Below are positions 50,730 to 58,859 of a DNA stretch of 64,000 bases, in pieces (the stretch's first letter is position 1; each line of letters begins with the position of its first letter). A program made the position numbers and the translations under genes. The stretch spans positions 1 to 64,000 of IMG/VR virus record IMGVR_UViG_3300034682_000252; one strand, written 5' to 3'. The notes beneath the pieces are model-generated. The model made no database searches and was not told the origin of the DNA. It saw only the letters and a program-made list of their open reading frames with translations. Source of the DNA: a virus.

Positions 50730-51088
50730 GCCTCCCCCCGGATGGCCGCGCCAGACGGACGGGTGATCAGTTGCCGCCATAGCTGCTTTTCGGTGTCCCC
50801 CATCCCTCGCTCCACAGTCCGCTTTTTGATAATGCCTTTCACATGAACCGACGTTACCCTTGCCCCCTTACCCTCCCGGTAGTGGCGATCGACGCTGTAA
50901 CGGTTGTTCTCGTGCAGCTTGTTGAGGAGAGAGGAGATCGTCTGAATGGTCGTCTCGGCCCCGAACTTGAAGCAGAAACCCGCCTCGAACACCTCCCGGG
51001 CCGTCATAGATTTACCCTGCTCCAGCAGCCAGGCCGCGAGCTGGTCCGTCTTTGTCGGGCTGTCGTGGTAACGATCCTCCGCCATCAC
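50726..51088 (-). CDS. wHTH-like protein
   Basis: 120 residues. LAAWLLEQGKSMTAREVFEAGFCF and ETTIQTISSLLNKLHENNRYSVDRHY fit a winged helix. Likely DNA-binding. Confidence 0.55.
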   Translation of the reverse strand: MMAEDRYHDSPTKTDQLAAWLLEQGKSMTAREVFEAGFCFKFGAETTIQTISSLLNKLHENNRYSVDRHYREGKGARVTSVHVKGIIKKRTVERGMGDTEKQLWRQLITRPSGAAIRGEA

Positions 51089-51390
51089 TGCCCCCCTCTC
51101 ATTTTCGCCAGGCTCTTGGTGTAGAACGTGCCGGTAAACTCCACCCAGTCATTGATCTGACTGACCCTCATCGAATAGTCGATCCCGCCGTGGCGGTTCT
51201 TACCCTTGTTCGCCAGCAAGGAGCCTTGGAACGCGGTCAGTTCGCGAAAGCGCTTGGGAACTGGAGAGAAGCGAAGGTGATATTCCGTGCGGTCGCGGTG
51301 AACAATCAGTTTCTCCTTGACGCGCTCACTACCAGCCAAGATCTCCTTGGCGGCCTGGTAGGTGTCTATGTGAGGGTTGATATAGGGCAT
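51085..51390 (-). CDS. Unknown protein
   Basis: 101 residues from ATG 51390 (AAGG upstream; 51414 also in frame). AAKEILAGSERVKEKLIVHRDR helical start. Confidence 0.55.
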   Translation of the reverse strand: MPYINPHIDTYQAAKEILAGSERVKEKLIVHRDRTEYHLRFSPVPKRFRELTAFQGSLLANKGKNRHGGIDYSMRVSQINDWVEFTGTFYTKSLAKMRGGQ

Positions 51391-51446
51391 GGTAACTACC
51401 TTGTTTGAGGCCAAATCAGAGGCGGCCTAGATGGCTGGCGCGGAGC

Positions 51447-51710
51447 TCAGCCTTTGCAAAAGCGATAAACAATTTCCGGCCAGAACATGGCTTCACGGAA
51501 CACCCAATACATCAGGCGCCAGGCGCTGGGCGGGCCGGGGTAAACGGGGCGGAGCCCCATCATCATGGCAAATCCGAACTGGTGCCAAACCAGGACCCAG
51601 GCAAAGGGATCTGTCGGCAGTAGCACCAGGGCATACAGCTCCAGGAGCAGCACCACCACCATGGGCGCCGGCACCTGGCGATAGAGCACGTTGAGCAGCT
51701 TGCGGATCAC
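51447..51710 (-). CDS. Small membrane protein
   Basis: 87 residues. Hydrophobic spans APMVVVLLLELYALVLLP and FAWVLVWHQFGFAMMMGL. A two-span inner membrane protein; could act in exclusion or lysis. Confidence 0.6.
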   Translation of the reverse strand: MIRKLLNVLYRQVPAPMVVVLLLELYALVLLPTDPFAWVLVWHQFGFAMMMGLRPVYPGPPSAWRLMYWVFREAMFWPEIVYRFCKG

Positions 51711-52108
51711 TAGAATGTCGCCCTGTTCGTGAACTTCGCCAGCATGGCCCGCGCCTGGCGGCGAACCCTCATCAAGGGGCTCCCCAGGTCATCGAGCTCG
51801 CCCAGGAAATCCATGGGGGTGCTCGACAAAGCCTCACTCATGCGATTGGCATACGCCTCATTCTGATACACGGCGCTATTCGCCCTCATGGGGGCCCGAC
51901 ACTCGAGCTCGGCAGTGGCGAGGGTCTGCATCGCCTGCTGATCGCGAACCAGCAGGGCTGATAGGGCACACACAGCATGACGCAGCTCGTCAATCTCCAT
52001 GGGGTGCCCAGCCCAACAGGCCTCGACAACATCCCCCAGCGATTTCTGGGCGGCGACCATGTTGAGCTGGTGCTCTGCATGGTCAGCCAAGAGAGCCTTA
52101 TCACTCAT
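51710..52108 (-). CDS. Paralogue of 43255-43623 protein
   Basis: 132 residues from ATG 52108. Shared core with 43255-43623 (see that entry). Shares TPxxFLGE and RRQAxA motifs. Unknown function. Confidence 0.7.
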   Translation of the reverse strand: MSDKALLADHAEHQLNMVAAQKSLGDVVEACWAGHPMEIDELRHAVCALSALLVRDQQAMQTLATAELECRAPMRANSAVYQNEAYANRMSEALSSTPMDFLGELDDLGSPLMRVRRQARAMLAKFTNRATF

Positions 52109-52394
52109 TGCTCGCATCCCCGACTGGCAGAAACTCGCCATTACCGAGCACGTCGCCCACCCAGGCCATGACCGCGGGGGGCAACCCTTGGGCCACCACT
52201 GCCTCCTGCACGAGGAATTGCCCCTGACGCTCAGGATCTGGCTTGATCAGGCCCGCGTCCAGCATGATGGAAAAGAGACGCAGATTGCGGCTATTGCCCC
52301 AGCCAAACAGGCGATGAATGTTGACTACGGTTATCTTCTGGCGACTCTGCAGCAGCTCCAGCAAGGCGCGGCATTTGGCGTTTTCCATATCCAT
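52101..52394 (-). CDS. wHTH-like protein
   Basis: 97 residues. CRALLELLQSRQKITVVNIHRLFGWGNSRNLRLFSIMLDAGLI matches winged-helix spacing. Overlaps the neighbours by 1-8 bases. Confidence 0.55.
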   Translation of the reverse strand: MDMENAKCRALLELLQSRQKITVVNIHRLFGWGNSRNLRLFSIMLDAGLIKPDPERQGQFLVQEAVVAQGLPPAVMAWVGDVLGNGEFLPVGDASNE

Positions 52395-52684
52395 CAGTTC
52401 GGTTCCTTGGGCTGTTCAGCCTTGTTGATTCGATAGTCCACCCCGAGCCGATCAGCATACTGACGGGACAGGGCCATCAGCAGTTCACAGATGCTCCCGA
52501 AATTTCCCCGGGCTTTCAGCTCATCCAGCATGGCCCGCTCAGTCGTCGATATGCGCATACCTCGCAACTCCTGGATCCCTAGCAGGCGCTCCCGCTCACG
52601 GCGATCGCGCTGATAGTCGGCCTCCTGCTTCCGGTTGCGGTGGCGCGGGCGCCCCGTCCGAATTAGCTCAATCACCATAAACAC
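52394..52684 (-). CDS. Ribbon-helix-helix-like small protein
   Basis: 96 residues. Basic N-terminus (RTGRPRHRNRKQEADYQRDRRERE), then LRGMRISTTERAMLDELKARGN, which looks like a ribbon-helix-helix strand plus helix. Possibly a transcriptional regulator; dispersed 10-mer lies 14 bases upstream. Confidence 0.55.
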   Translation of the reverse strand: MFMVIELIRTGRPRHRNRKQEADYQRDRRERERLLGIQELRGMRISTTERAMLDELKARGNFGSICELLMALSRQYADRLGVDYRINKAEQPKEPN

Positions 52685-52697
52685 ACCACAAATTAAG

Positions 52698-52707
52698 GTT
52701 AGGATGT
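52698..52707 (-). promoter_or_regulatory. Dispersed 10-mer, 52.7 kb
   Basis: GTTAGGATGT on plus, so ACATCCTAAC in gene direction, 14 bases upstream of 52684. Confidence 0.55.
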
Positions 52708-52714
52708 TGGACTC

Positions 52715-52738
52715 AAAAGGACGCCAGCAAGGCGCCCG
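52715..52738 (-). terminator. Terminator after 52743-53336 gene
   Basis: GGCGCC-ttgct-GGCGTCC stem with wobble, followed by TTTT on the minus strand. Imperfect stem. Confidence 0.5.
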
Positions 52739-52742
52739 GTTA

Positions 52743-53336
52743 TCAGGGTTGGACGGGCAGATTGTTTGTCAGCGCGTTGCGGGTAATCACCTCACGCCAC
52801 TCGGCCATACTAAAATCGTTCAACCTGGCGATCGGCTTGCCATCGGGGTCAGTCAGCGGGATCCGCTCTTTGACCCTGCTTCCCCCTTTCGCGATTGAGA
52901 TCTCCCACCATTTACGGGTGTTGTTGAACTCCAGGCTCGCCCCAAACTCGGCCGCAATCTCATCCAGGTTCTGCCGGAATATGCGCGGGCCCATCTCCGC
53001 ATCCCAGTTCTTGGGGTGGCCGTCAGATGCCATGTCGTCCAGATTCAGGGCCTTTCCGCGCTCACTTAACACATACAGCCGCCCCCATTGCAGGGGGGCC
53101 GGACTTAACGCCAGGTAACCCCCATCAGCCAAGCCAGAGGCCGCCGCACCGTTCAGCGCGGGTACCCCCGGGCACTCAACAGGCTGGCCATCAACAAGAT
53201 GCACAACCCTGGTGCCGGTAAGCAAATCCTGGCGACGATACATTGGTACGGCGGAGACAGGTCGAACCATCAGTAAACTCGCCGGGTGGCGCTGTAGGTA
53301 CTGGATTATCTCGGCCCGTCTCTCTGTCATTCTCAC
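52743..53336 (-). CDS. Unknown phage protein
   Basis: 197 residues. MRMTERRAEIIQYLQRHPASLL helical start, middle LLTGTRVVHLVDGQPVECPG, C-terminus NTRKWWEISIAKGGSRVKERIPLTDPDGK. 4-base overlap with the nuclease gene. Possible DNA-binding N-terminus. Confidence 0.6.
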   Translation of the reverse strand: MRMTERRAEIIQYLQRHPASLLMVRPVSAVPMYRRQDLLTGTRVVHLVDGQPVECPGVPALNGAAASGLADGGYLALSPAPLQWGRLYVLSERGKALNLDDMASDGHPKNWDAEMGPRIFRQNLDEIAAEFGASLEFNNTRKWWEISIAKGGSRVKERIPLTDPDGKPIARLNDFSMAEWREVITRNALTNNLPVQP

Positions 53337-53992
53337 GTTTCAATCTCCTTCTCTTCCCATGTGGCATTTCTCGACCAGGGCGGCATGGCCTCCCCGGCGC
53401 CAAGGCGACGGTACAGCATTAGCACCTCAAAGGCTTCCTCAACTCCAGCCACCAGGGCGCAGTAGTAGCCACGTTCAGACAATAGGCGCAACTTGATGAC
53501 TTGAACGTCACTGACCTTGCCCCCCTCTTTGGCCTTCAACTCCAGGCGGCAACCGTGGTAGATGCCACAGGGCAAATCCACGAGCACATCCGGGTATCCG
53601 TCCTTCTGTCCGCTGGCTTTCATCATCCCGGCCGTTTTGCCTGGACGGTAACCACCGTTTGGAACTGCACTCATCAGCGCGTAGAGCTCGGGGTCTATCA
53701 CCTCCACGCGGGCGAACAGCTCCACCTGTTCGTAATACTCTTGGTTGCCCTTTCGCTGGCTCGGGTCCTTCGCCAGGATGGCCAGGGCCACAGCATGGGG
53801 GGAGACGTAGCCAGGATCCCCCAGCTTCGCCCCAGGGATGGATTTCTTCCCCTTCTTCCCCTTGCTCGGTACCGAACCTGGCGGGTTCGGCATGGTGAAG
53901 CTCTTGCCCGAGCCAGCACGAAACCCCTTGCTCGCCCACCCCTGGCGTTTCGCCACCTGCTCGCTCAGGAAACCCTCGTCGAACCGGGCCAT
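53333..53992 (-). CDS. VRR-NUC family nuclease
   Basis: 219 residues. EQVELFARVEV, DGYPDVLVDLPCG and RLELKAKEGGKVSDVQV show the Glu, Asp and ExK of the PD-(D/E)xK fold. VRR-NUC proteins cut branched or replicating DNA. N-terminal 70 residues are basic and may bind DNA. It may help process phage recombination intermediates. Confidence 0.8.
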   Translation of the reverse strand: MARFDEGFLSEQVAKRQGWASKGFRAGSGKSFTMPNPPGSVPSKGKKGKKSIPGAKLGDPGYVSPHAVALAILAKDPSQRKGNQEYYEQVELFARVEVIDPELYALMSAVPNGGYRPGKTAGMMKASGQKDGYPDVLVDLPCGIYHGCRLELKAKEGGKVSDVQVIKLRLLSERGYYCALVAGVEEAFEVLMLYRRLGAGEAMPPWSRNATWEEKEIET

Positions 53993-53994
53993 GG

Positions 53995-55518
53995 TTAGTG
54001 TCCCTTCTGGGTTGCCTGGCGGGCAGCCTTGGCGGCCTTCTTCGACAGCAGGCGCAGGGCCTTTTCACTGTCTCGTTTCAGGGCAGCCTGGCTGTTCTTG
54101 ATAGCCTGGCGGCGGGCCTGCAGGCGCTTAATGTCGGCTACCGCAGTTCGCAGCAGCGGCTCGACGCGGTAGGCCTCATCATTGGCATGATCGGACGCCT
54201 TTTGCAGCACCGCCTCGATGGCGGGCAGGTCGAGGGACTTGATGTAGTCGGCGATCTCGTCGCGCAAGGCCAGCGGGGGCGCCACCGCGTCCGTGATATT
54301 GATCCGCTTGCCATCGTGTTCCATGTGCAGGGCGGGAGTTATCAGTACCTGCCGGCCGCGCTCATCCCGCCTTTCTGACAGCGCGACCATGCAGCCGGCG
54401 CCGTCCCGGCCGGTCCACCACATCAACGGCTTGGTGAGATCGATAGGGTCATCCCCGGCATCCATCAGGCATTCCGTGCTCAGGCTGAACACCGTCACAT
54501 GCCCTTCGGGGCGCGAGTAGTCAGGAAGGTTGTTGCGGCCGTGGTAGGTGTGGATCAGCATGTTGGCGTAATGCAGACTCCGCTTTTGGTCCTTGATCAG
54601 TAGCGCCTGCTCTTTGATGGTGACGGCGTACAGCTCCAGCTCCAGGGCGGCATGGTCCAGGTCGCGCCCACCCTGCTCGATGGCGTCGGACTGCTCGACC
54701 ACCTGGGCGTTAAGGGCGGTCAGTTCGGCGGAGATCTGCCGGTTGTGCTCGCGCAGGCCATTTATCTCGACCCCCTGACTCCGCAAGCTGGCCAACTCCT
54801 CCAGGCTGATCATCACCATGCCTTCCGGCACGGCAGCCGGCGAACCGGCCAGTTGATCCCGCACCCGCTGCTCAGCAGCAGCCACTGCATTGACCTTGGC
54901 CTTGTCAGCCAGGGCCAGGCTTTCATGCGCACGGCGCAAGTCGTTGCGTAGCTGCTCCTCGGACACCTCCAGGGCACCCAAACTCTTCTGGGCAATCGTC
55001 AGGTCGAGCTGGACCCGATGAAGCTCTTTTTTCAGCTCCTCGAGGCTATCGCAGGTGTGGCGATGGCGGGCCGTCAGATCGGCCAATTGCACACCACGCT
55101 CCGCCGACTTGGCCGCCACCTCTTCGGCAGCAGCAAGGCGGCCTTCCAGGGAGCGGCATTTGTCTTGTTCGGCCACCAGCAGCCCGCCCAGGTGCTCCAG
55201 GGTAAGGGCGTCCGCCTCAGACTCCCCATGGGCCAGTATCCTGGCTTCAAGTTCGGCCTTGGTGCGCTCCAGGCCCGATATGCGGGCCCGAGCTGCCACC
55301 ATGTCACCGTTGAGCTGGATAGATCGCTCCCTCGCCCGCTCGGCTGCAGCCTCCGCCATATCGGCGCGAGCATTGGCCGCGGCCACATCACCCCGAAGGG
55401 AGATCATCATGGCCTCGGCCAGGCGGTCAGAATCCGCGTCTAGCTGCCCGTCGCTGCCCTCGCGAAAGATGGAAAGGGGGACGGAAACCATTTCTTCCGT
55501 TACTGCTTCTTGACTCAT
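53995..55518 (-). CDS. Large coiled-coil protein
   Basis: 507 residues from ATG 55518. Residues 40-260 have long Ala/Glu/Arg/Gln runs (AAANARADMAEAAAERARERSIQLNGD) typical of a coiled coil. The C-terminal half has YANMLIHTYHGRNNLPD, and a domain with MWWTGRDGAGCMVALSERRD. Ends basic. May be an organising or virion protein; also possibly a replication factor. No family recognised. Confidence 0.55.
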   Translation of the reverse strand: MSQEAVTEEMVSVPLSIFREGSDGQLDADSDRLAEAMMISLRGDVAAANARADMAEAAAERARERSIQLNGDMVAARARISGLERTKAELEARILAHGESEADALTLEHLGGLLVAEQDKCRSLEGRLAAAEEVAAKSAERGVQLADLTARHRHTCDSLEELKKELHRVQLDLTIAQKSLGALEVSEEQLRNDLRRAHESLALADKAKVNAVAAAEQRVRDQLAGSPAAVPEGMVMISLEELASLRSQGVEINGLREHNRQISAELTALNAQVVEQSDAIEQGGRDLDHAALELELYAVTIKEQALLIKDQKRSLHYANMLIHTYHGRNNLPDYSRPEGHVTVFSLSTECLMDAGDDPIDLTKPLMWWTGRDGAGCMVALSERRDERGRQVLITPALHMEHDGKRINITDAVAPPLALRDEIADYIKSLDLPAIEAVLQKASDHANDEAYRVEPLLRTAVADIKRLQARRQAIKNSQAALKRDSEKALRLLSKKAAKAARQATQKGH

Positions 55519-55557
55519 GGGGGTTCCAAAACACATTTAAGGCGGTTTCAATTAACG

Positions 55558-55567
55558 CTTAGGATGT
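55558..55567 (-). promoter_or_regulatory. Dispersed 10-mer variant CTTAGGATGT
   Basis: Upstream of the coiled-coil gene (40 bases from its start). The gene direction reads ACATCCTAAG. Confidence 0.5.
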
Positions 55568-55592
55568 TACCAAAACCGACGCGCCAAAAAAA

Positions 55593-55724
55593 CTATTTAG
55601 TTAGCCAATCGGCAACTAATAGCAAAAAAAGAGGGGTCACAGTGGGGAGGACCAGCCAGCCTACAACCAGGCGACGCTGGCCCCGGGGGAGCTCAGGGCA
55701 ATCCTCATCGCCCCAGTCGCTCAC
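55593..55724 (-). CDS. 43-residue membrane protein
   Basis: GTG start at 55724 with a GGAGG site five bases upstream. Polar head (SDWGDEDCPELPRGQRR) and one hydrophobic span (LVVGWLVLPTVTPLFLLLVADW). GTGA overlap with the upstream gene stop. Confidence 0.6.
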   Translation of the reverse strand: MSDWGDEDCPELPRGQRRLVVGWLVLPTVTPLFLLLVADWLTK

Positions 55725-55942
55725 GAACGCCTCCGCAACCGATTCAGCCCAGCCTTGAACATCCCCAACAGCCCGCCGCCATGGCGGGCATCGACACCCT
55801 CCAGACCCTCCGACAAGGCCGCCGCCAGGCGCTCATGCCTTGCTTGCTCGGCCTCGCGCTCCGCCTGGTCAGCCGCCTCGGTCGCCTGCTTCATCAGGGC
55901 CCACTGCACGGCGCTAGACACCGCTGTCTGTCTATGTCTCAT
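55721..55942 (-). CDS. Small helical protein
   Basis: 73 residues. AVQWALMKQATEAADQAEREAEQARHERLAAAL is a continuous helix; the tail FKAGLNRLRRRS is basic. Confidence 0.5.
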   Translation of the reverse strand: MRHRQTAVSSAVQWALMKQATEAADQAEREAEQARHERLAAALSEGLEGVDARHGGGLLGMFKAGLNRLRRRS

Positions 55943-56232
55943 CGTCTCTTCCTCCTCTTGGCTTTCAGCCGCTTGTTGATCCGTTCAAATACCGCATTCC
56001 AGCCAAGACAGATCGCCTCATCCTGCACTGACCAGCACCCCCGCTCGGCGGTCTTGCTGGTCCTTCTCCCGTGCCGCTCCGCTCGCTTCTTTGCAATGCC
56101 TGACGGGGTTCGCAGGGGCAGGAGCAAGGCCAACTGCTCCGCTGACAGATCCAGGTTCTCATCAACGATCAGGAGCTCTTGCGAGCTCCATGATTTTCCT
56201 CTCCTCTGCTTCGCCTTTTGCGACCCGTTCAT
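55939..56232 (-). CDS. HTH-like small protein
   Basis: 97 residues, basic. Two tryptophan-centred helices (RGKSWSSQELLIVDEN and RGCWSVQDEAICLGWN) resemble a Myb/SANT-like repeat pair. Unknown target. Confidence 0.55.
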   Translation of the reverse strand: MNGSQKAKQRRGKSWSSQELLIVDENLDLSAEQLALLLPLRTPSGIAKKRAERHGRRTSKTAERGCWSVQDEAICLGWNAVFERINKRLKAKRRKRR

Positions 56233-56259
56233 CTTGGCGGCTCCCTCTGCGACGTGGGA

Positions 56260-56541
56260 TTACTCGGCGACCGGCACCAAGCCGCTGGCATTGGCCTCGG
56301 CGGCCGGATTGAGCAGCCAGGAAACGTGTTGGGCGAACTGGCCGGCGTTGATATTGATCAGCAGCTCCAGGGAGGCGGTCCGATAACCCAACTCATAGTT
56401 CTTGAGGGTTGTTTGGGGGATACCCAGCAAATCGGCAAACTTGGGGCGGCTCAGGCCGTAATGCTCACGCATCAGGCGCAGCTTTTTACGGAACAGCTCC
56501 AGGGCGGCGGTCATTTCTGGGGTCACGGTTACTTTACTCAT
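56260..56541 (-). CDS. Cro/CI-family HTH regulator
   Basis: 93 residues. LRLMREHYGLSRPKFADLLGIPQTTLKNYELGYR is an XRE-type HTH domain. The tail is hydrophobic. It could bind the dispersed GGAAATATTTTCC dyads or other operators; no evidence shows which. Confidence 0.8.
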   Translation of the reverse strand: MSKVTVTPEMTAALELFRKKLRLMREHYGLSRPKFADLLGIPQTTLKNYELGYRTASLELLININAGQFAQHVSWLLNPAAEANASGLVPVAE

Positions 56542-56987
56542 TGGGCACCTTCTCTATGGGTTGTGGTGAGATCGGCAATGCGCCGGTTCACGCGGTCTAT
56601 CAGTTCTTCCATGGCTGCAAGGGCAGCATCCACGGCCACCCCTTCCGGCTTGTCCAGGTAGAGGGGCAGCACGGCGGGGGAACGCGGGGTGACAACTTCA
56701 CGCAGCAATGGGATTTGGGATAACTCAGGGAACACCCCGGCCGCGCCGGGGATCAGGATCTGGGGGGTCGATAACCCCTGATAACGAAAGCCGATCGTCC
56801 GCCCGTGATTGAGGTAAGCCCTCATGGGTTCGGGCAAGTAGTCGAGTCCTGGCGGTACCGCCTGCTCGACATATCGAGTAGCAGCCGCGGATAACCCGGC
56901 CATCACCTGGCCATGCTCAATGGCGAACTCATCCCTCACCGCCTCCAGCACACTGGAAACGTGTTGGGTGTTGGCAATCATGGTCAT
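56538..56987 (-). CDS. Unknown protein
   Basis: 149 residues. Helical start then GLDYLPEPMRAYLNHGRTIGFRYQ and LYLDKPEGVAVDAALAAMEELIDRVN. Between the regulator and the methyltransferase, overlapping both by 4 bases. Confidence 0.55.
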   Translation of the reverse strand: MTMIANTQHVSSVLEAVRDEFAIEHGQVMAGLSAAATRYVEQAVPPGLDYLPEPMRAYLNHGRTIGFRYQGLSTPQILIPGAAGVFPELSQIPLLREVVTPRSPAVLPLYLDKPEGVAVDAALAAMEELIDRVNRRIADLTTTHREGAQ

Positions 56988-57721
56988 GCGGCTTCCTTGT
57001 GGACGATCTGCATCGTGGTTGGGTCGATGTGGTAATCGGTTCGGTCTACCTGGTCCCCCAGGGCAGACCAGCCCGGGCGATTGCGGCGGGTGAACATGTC
57101 CAGGCGCTGAATGTCGTCGCCGTAGAGCCGTGACAGACGCTGATACACCTCGTCAGGCTTCACGCTATGCTCCTGCACCAACTCTTCCAGAATCTGGTGT
57201 ACGCCCTTGTCCAGGCGCTGCAGCACCCTCCCCTTGCCACGCACACCCACGATCACCAGCTCGGCATTCGAACGGGTGTAATGGCCCTGCCCCCAGTTCC
57301 AAAAATCGGCGGACACCTTCTTGATCAGCTCAGGGGTGATCATGCTCAGCATCTGCCCGGTCGTTACCGGTGCCCTCATGGCCTTTTGCGGGGTCACCCC
57401 CAGTTGGGTGGCGATTTGGTACTTGAGCGACCGGCGCAGGCGAAAGGCCACGTTCTCCCAGTGCTTGGGGGTGCGCTTCACCCACACAAAGCCGAGAGTC
57501 CGGTAATTGAATCCCCAGGCCTTCATCAGCTCCAGGGCTTCGGGCAGCAGGGGGCCGGTGGCCCACATCCACAGGACAGACGTCGGCGCGGCCAGTTCGG
57601 CCACGTTCATGGCCTTCATCTGCTCCATAGACATGGTTTCATAATGGCGCTCGGCCCCGCCGCGGTTGCGGCTCTTGTCCTCGTAGCGCCAAGGCGGGTC
57701 GGCATGGATTAGTTGGAACAT
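56984..57721 (-). CDS. MT-A70 family adenine-N6 methyltransferase
   Basis: 245 residues. DPPWRYED at residue 8 is the catalytic motif; ELAAPTSVLWMWATGPLLPEALELMKAWGF and FVWVKRTPKHWENV follow the family order, and SNAELVIVGVRGKG ends the domain. The enzyme would methylate adenine in DNA. It might protect against restriction or, if GATC-specific, act on the many GATC hexamers; the specificity is unknown. Confidence 0.9.
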   Translation of the reverse strand: MFQLIHADPPWRYEDKSRNRGGAERHYETMSMEQMKAMNVAELAAPTSVLWMWATGPLLPEALELMKAWGFNYRTLGFVWVKRTPKHWENVAFRLRRSLKYQIATQLGVTPQKAMRAPVTTGQMLSMITPELIKKVSADFWNWGQGHYTRSNAELVIVGVRGKGRVLQRLDKGVHQILEELVQEHSVKPDEVYQRLSRLYGDDIQRLDMFTRRNRPGWSALGDQVDRTDYHIDPTTMQIVHKEAA

Positions 57722-58143
57722 CAGTCAAACCTCGAATGGTGTTTTTCGACCCACGCCTCTTCCTGGCGGCGCTTGATCTCTTCTTCGCCTATCAGCTCCC
57801 GCAGCACTTTCGTCTCGCGCTGGTGGGCCTGGAATTGCTGGCGCAGTTTTCGACCCCCAGCTAGGAGGTGTTTGATCACTGCCACGGGGTCGGATAGGTC
57901 ATAACCGGTTTCTTCACACACTCCGCACCCGTACTTGCTGAACAGACCGCCCACCATGCCGGTGCCTTCACAGAACGAGCACTTTGCGGGCGCTCCATCC
58001 GGGCGAGGCTCCGAGGTCATTGACGTGTCAATCTCGGCAGTCTGAATTGCCGGGGCGGCAGCCTCTCGAGCCAAGCGGTTGGCTTCGGCCTGGCGGCGTT
58101 TGAAGGCGGCCAGTTCGGCGGCCAGGGAAGGATCGCGATTCAT
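57721..58143 (-). CDS. Small DnaJ-like zinc protein
   Basis: 140 residues. CSFCEGTGMVGG and CGVCEETGYDL resemble a DnaJ zinc motif pair; flanked by coiled basic regions. Overlap of 1 base with the methyltransferase. Confidence 0.6.
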   Translation of the reverse strand: MNRDPSLAAELAAFKRRQAEANRLAREAAAPAIQTAEIDTSMTSEPRPDGAPAKCSFCEGTGMVGGLFSKYGCGVCEETGYDLSDPVAVIKHLLAGGRKLRQQFQAHQRETKVLRELIGEEEIKRRQEEAWVEKHHSRFD

Positions 58144-58415
58144 TTCTCAGATGGTTCTGTCGATTTTGCGCGGCGCTTGGCGCGGCGTTGTTCATTGGCG
58201 GTTTGGGCCTTGGCCTCTTTGGCGTCACGCATATCGCGGAGCTCGCGCAGCATGTTTATCCGGTCCTCAATCCACTGGGGGACGCTGTTGCGGCGGTAAT
58301 ACCCTCGGAGTGAATGATGCCCCTTGAGCCCCAGCATCTTGGCGAACTCGCTTTTACTGCCGAACGCGCCACCCACCAGCTCAATTCGCGCCGAGTCCAA
58401 TTCATCCAACGTCAT
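58140..58415 (-). CDS. Small DNA-binding-like protein
   Basis: 91 residues from ATG 58415. FGSKSEFAKMLGLKGHHSLRGYYRRNSVP is HTH-like and the C-terminus is strongly basic (NEQRRAKRRAKS). First gene of the large minus operon, downstream of dispersed operator elements. Confidence 0.6.
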   Translation of the reverse strand: MTLDELDSARIELVGGAFGSKSEFAKMLGLKGHHSLRGYYRRNSVPQWIEDRINMLRELRDMRDAKEAKAQTANEQRRAKRRAKSTEPSEK

Positions 58416-58480
58416 CCGAACAAGTCCTTTCAGGCAAACCAATGGCGGGTACGATACAGGCTCAAGGGGGTTCCATGCAA

Positions 58481-58490
58481 ACATCCTAAG
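58481..58490 (-). promoter_or_regulatory. Dispersed 10-mer variant ACATCCTAAG
   Basis: Next to the tandem dyad pair at 58528, between the divergent genes at 58415 and 58684. In the minus direction it reads CTTAGGATGT. Confidence 0.5.
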
Positions 58491-58527
58491 CTATTTTTGT
58501 GAGCCTATTTACCCTGTAGTTTCGATT

Positions 58528-58561
58528 GGAAATATTTTCCCACTCATTGGAAATATTTTCC
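58528..58561. promoter_or_regulatory. Tandem dyad pair GGAAATATTTTCC, locus C
   Basis: Two exact copies at 58528-58540 and 58549-58561, centres 21 bp apart, so on the same face of the helix. Best conserved of the three loci. Confidence 0.75.
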
Positions 58562-58683
58562 TGTTTAGGGGGTGACTTGTTCATAAATTGCGCCTACTCT
58601 TGGGCTACTGGTTTCAGACAAGACCAGCAGGAAGCCCCCAACTGGGTGGCAAAATCTCGAATCAAGAAGCGGATTTAAGAGAT

Positions 58684-58854
58684 ATGAGCAACAAAAAACA
58701 GAGCATTATCAGCGTGTTGAGTGGAATAGACTCTTTCGACAAGCTCAAAGAGTTTGAGGGAATGGTGATGGGCATGAGCATTAACTCCGATCTTCGCAAT
58801 CGGCTGCTCAGACAGGCCACAGAAAACTTCTGCAAGGCCTGCCCAATGAGTTGA
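58684..58854 (+). CDS. 56-residue protein upstream of the origin
   Basis: MSNKKQSIISVLSGIDSF start, then helical KLKEFEGMVMGMSINSDLRNRLL and C-terminal FCKACPMS. Followed by the dispersed 10-mer and a terminator. Function unknown; possibly a regulator because it is made alone from the dyad-controlled region. Confidence 0.6.
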   Translation: MSNKKQSIISVLSGIDSFDKLKEFEGMVMGMSINSDLRNRLLRQATENFCKACPMS

Positions 58855-58859
58855 TTCCT

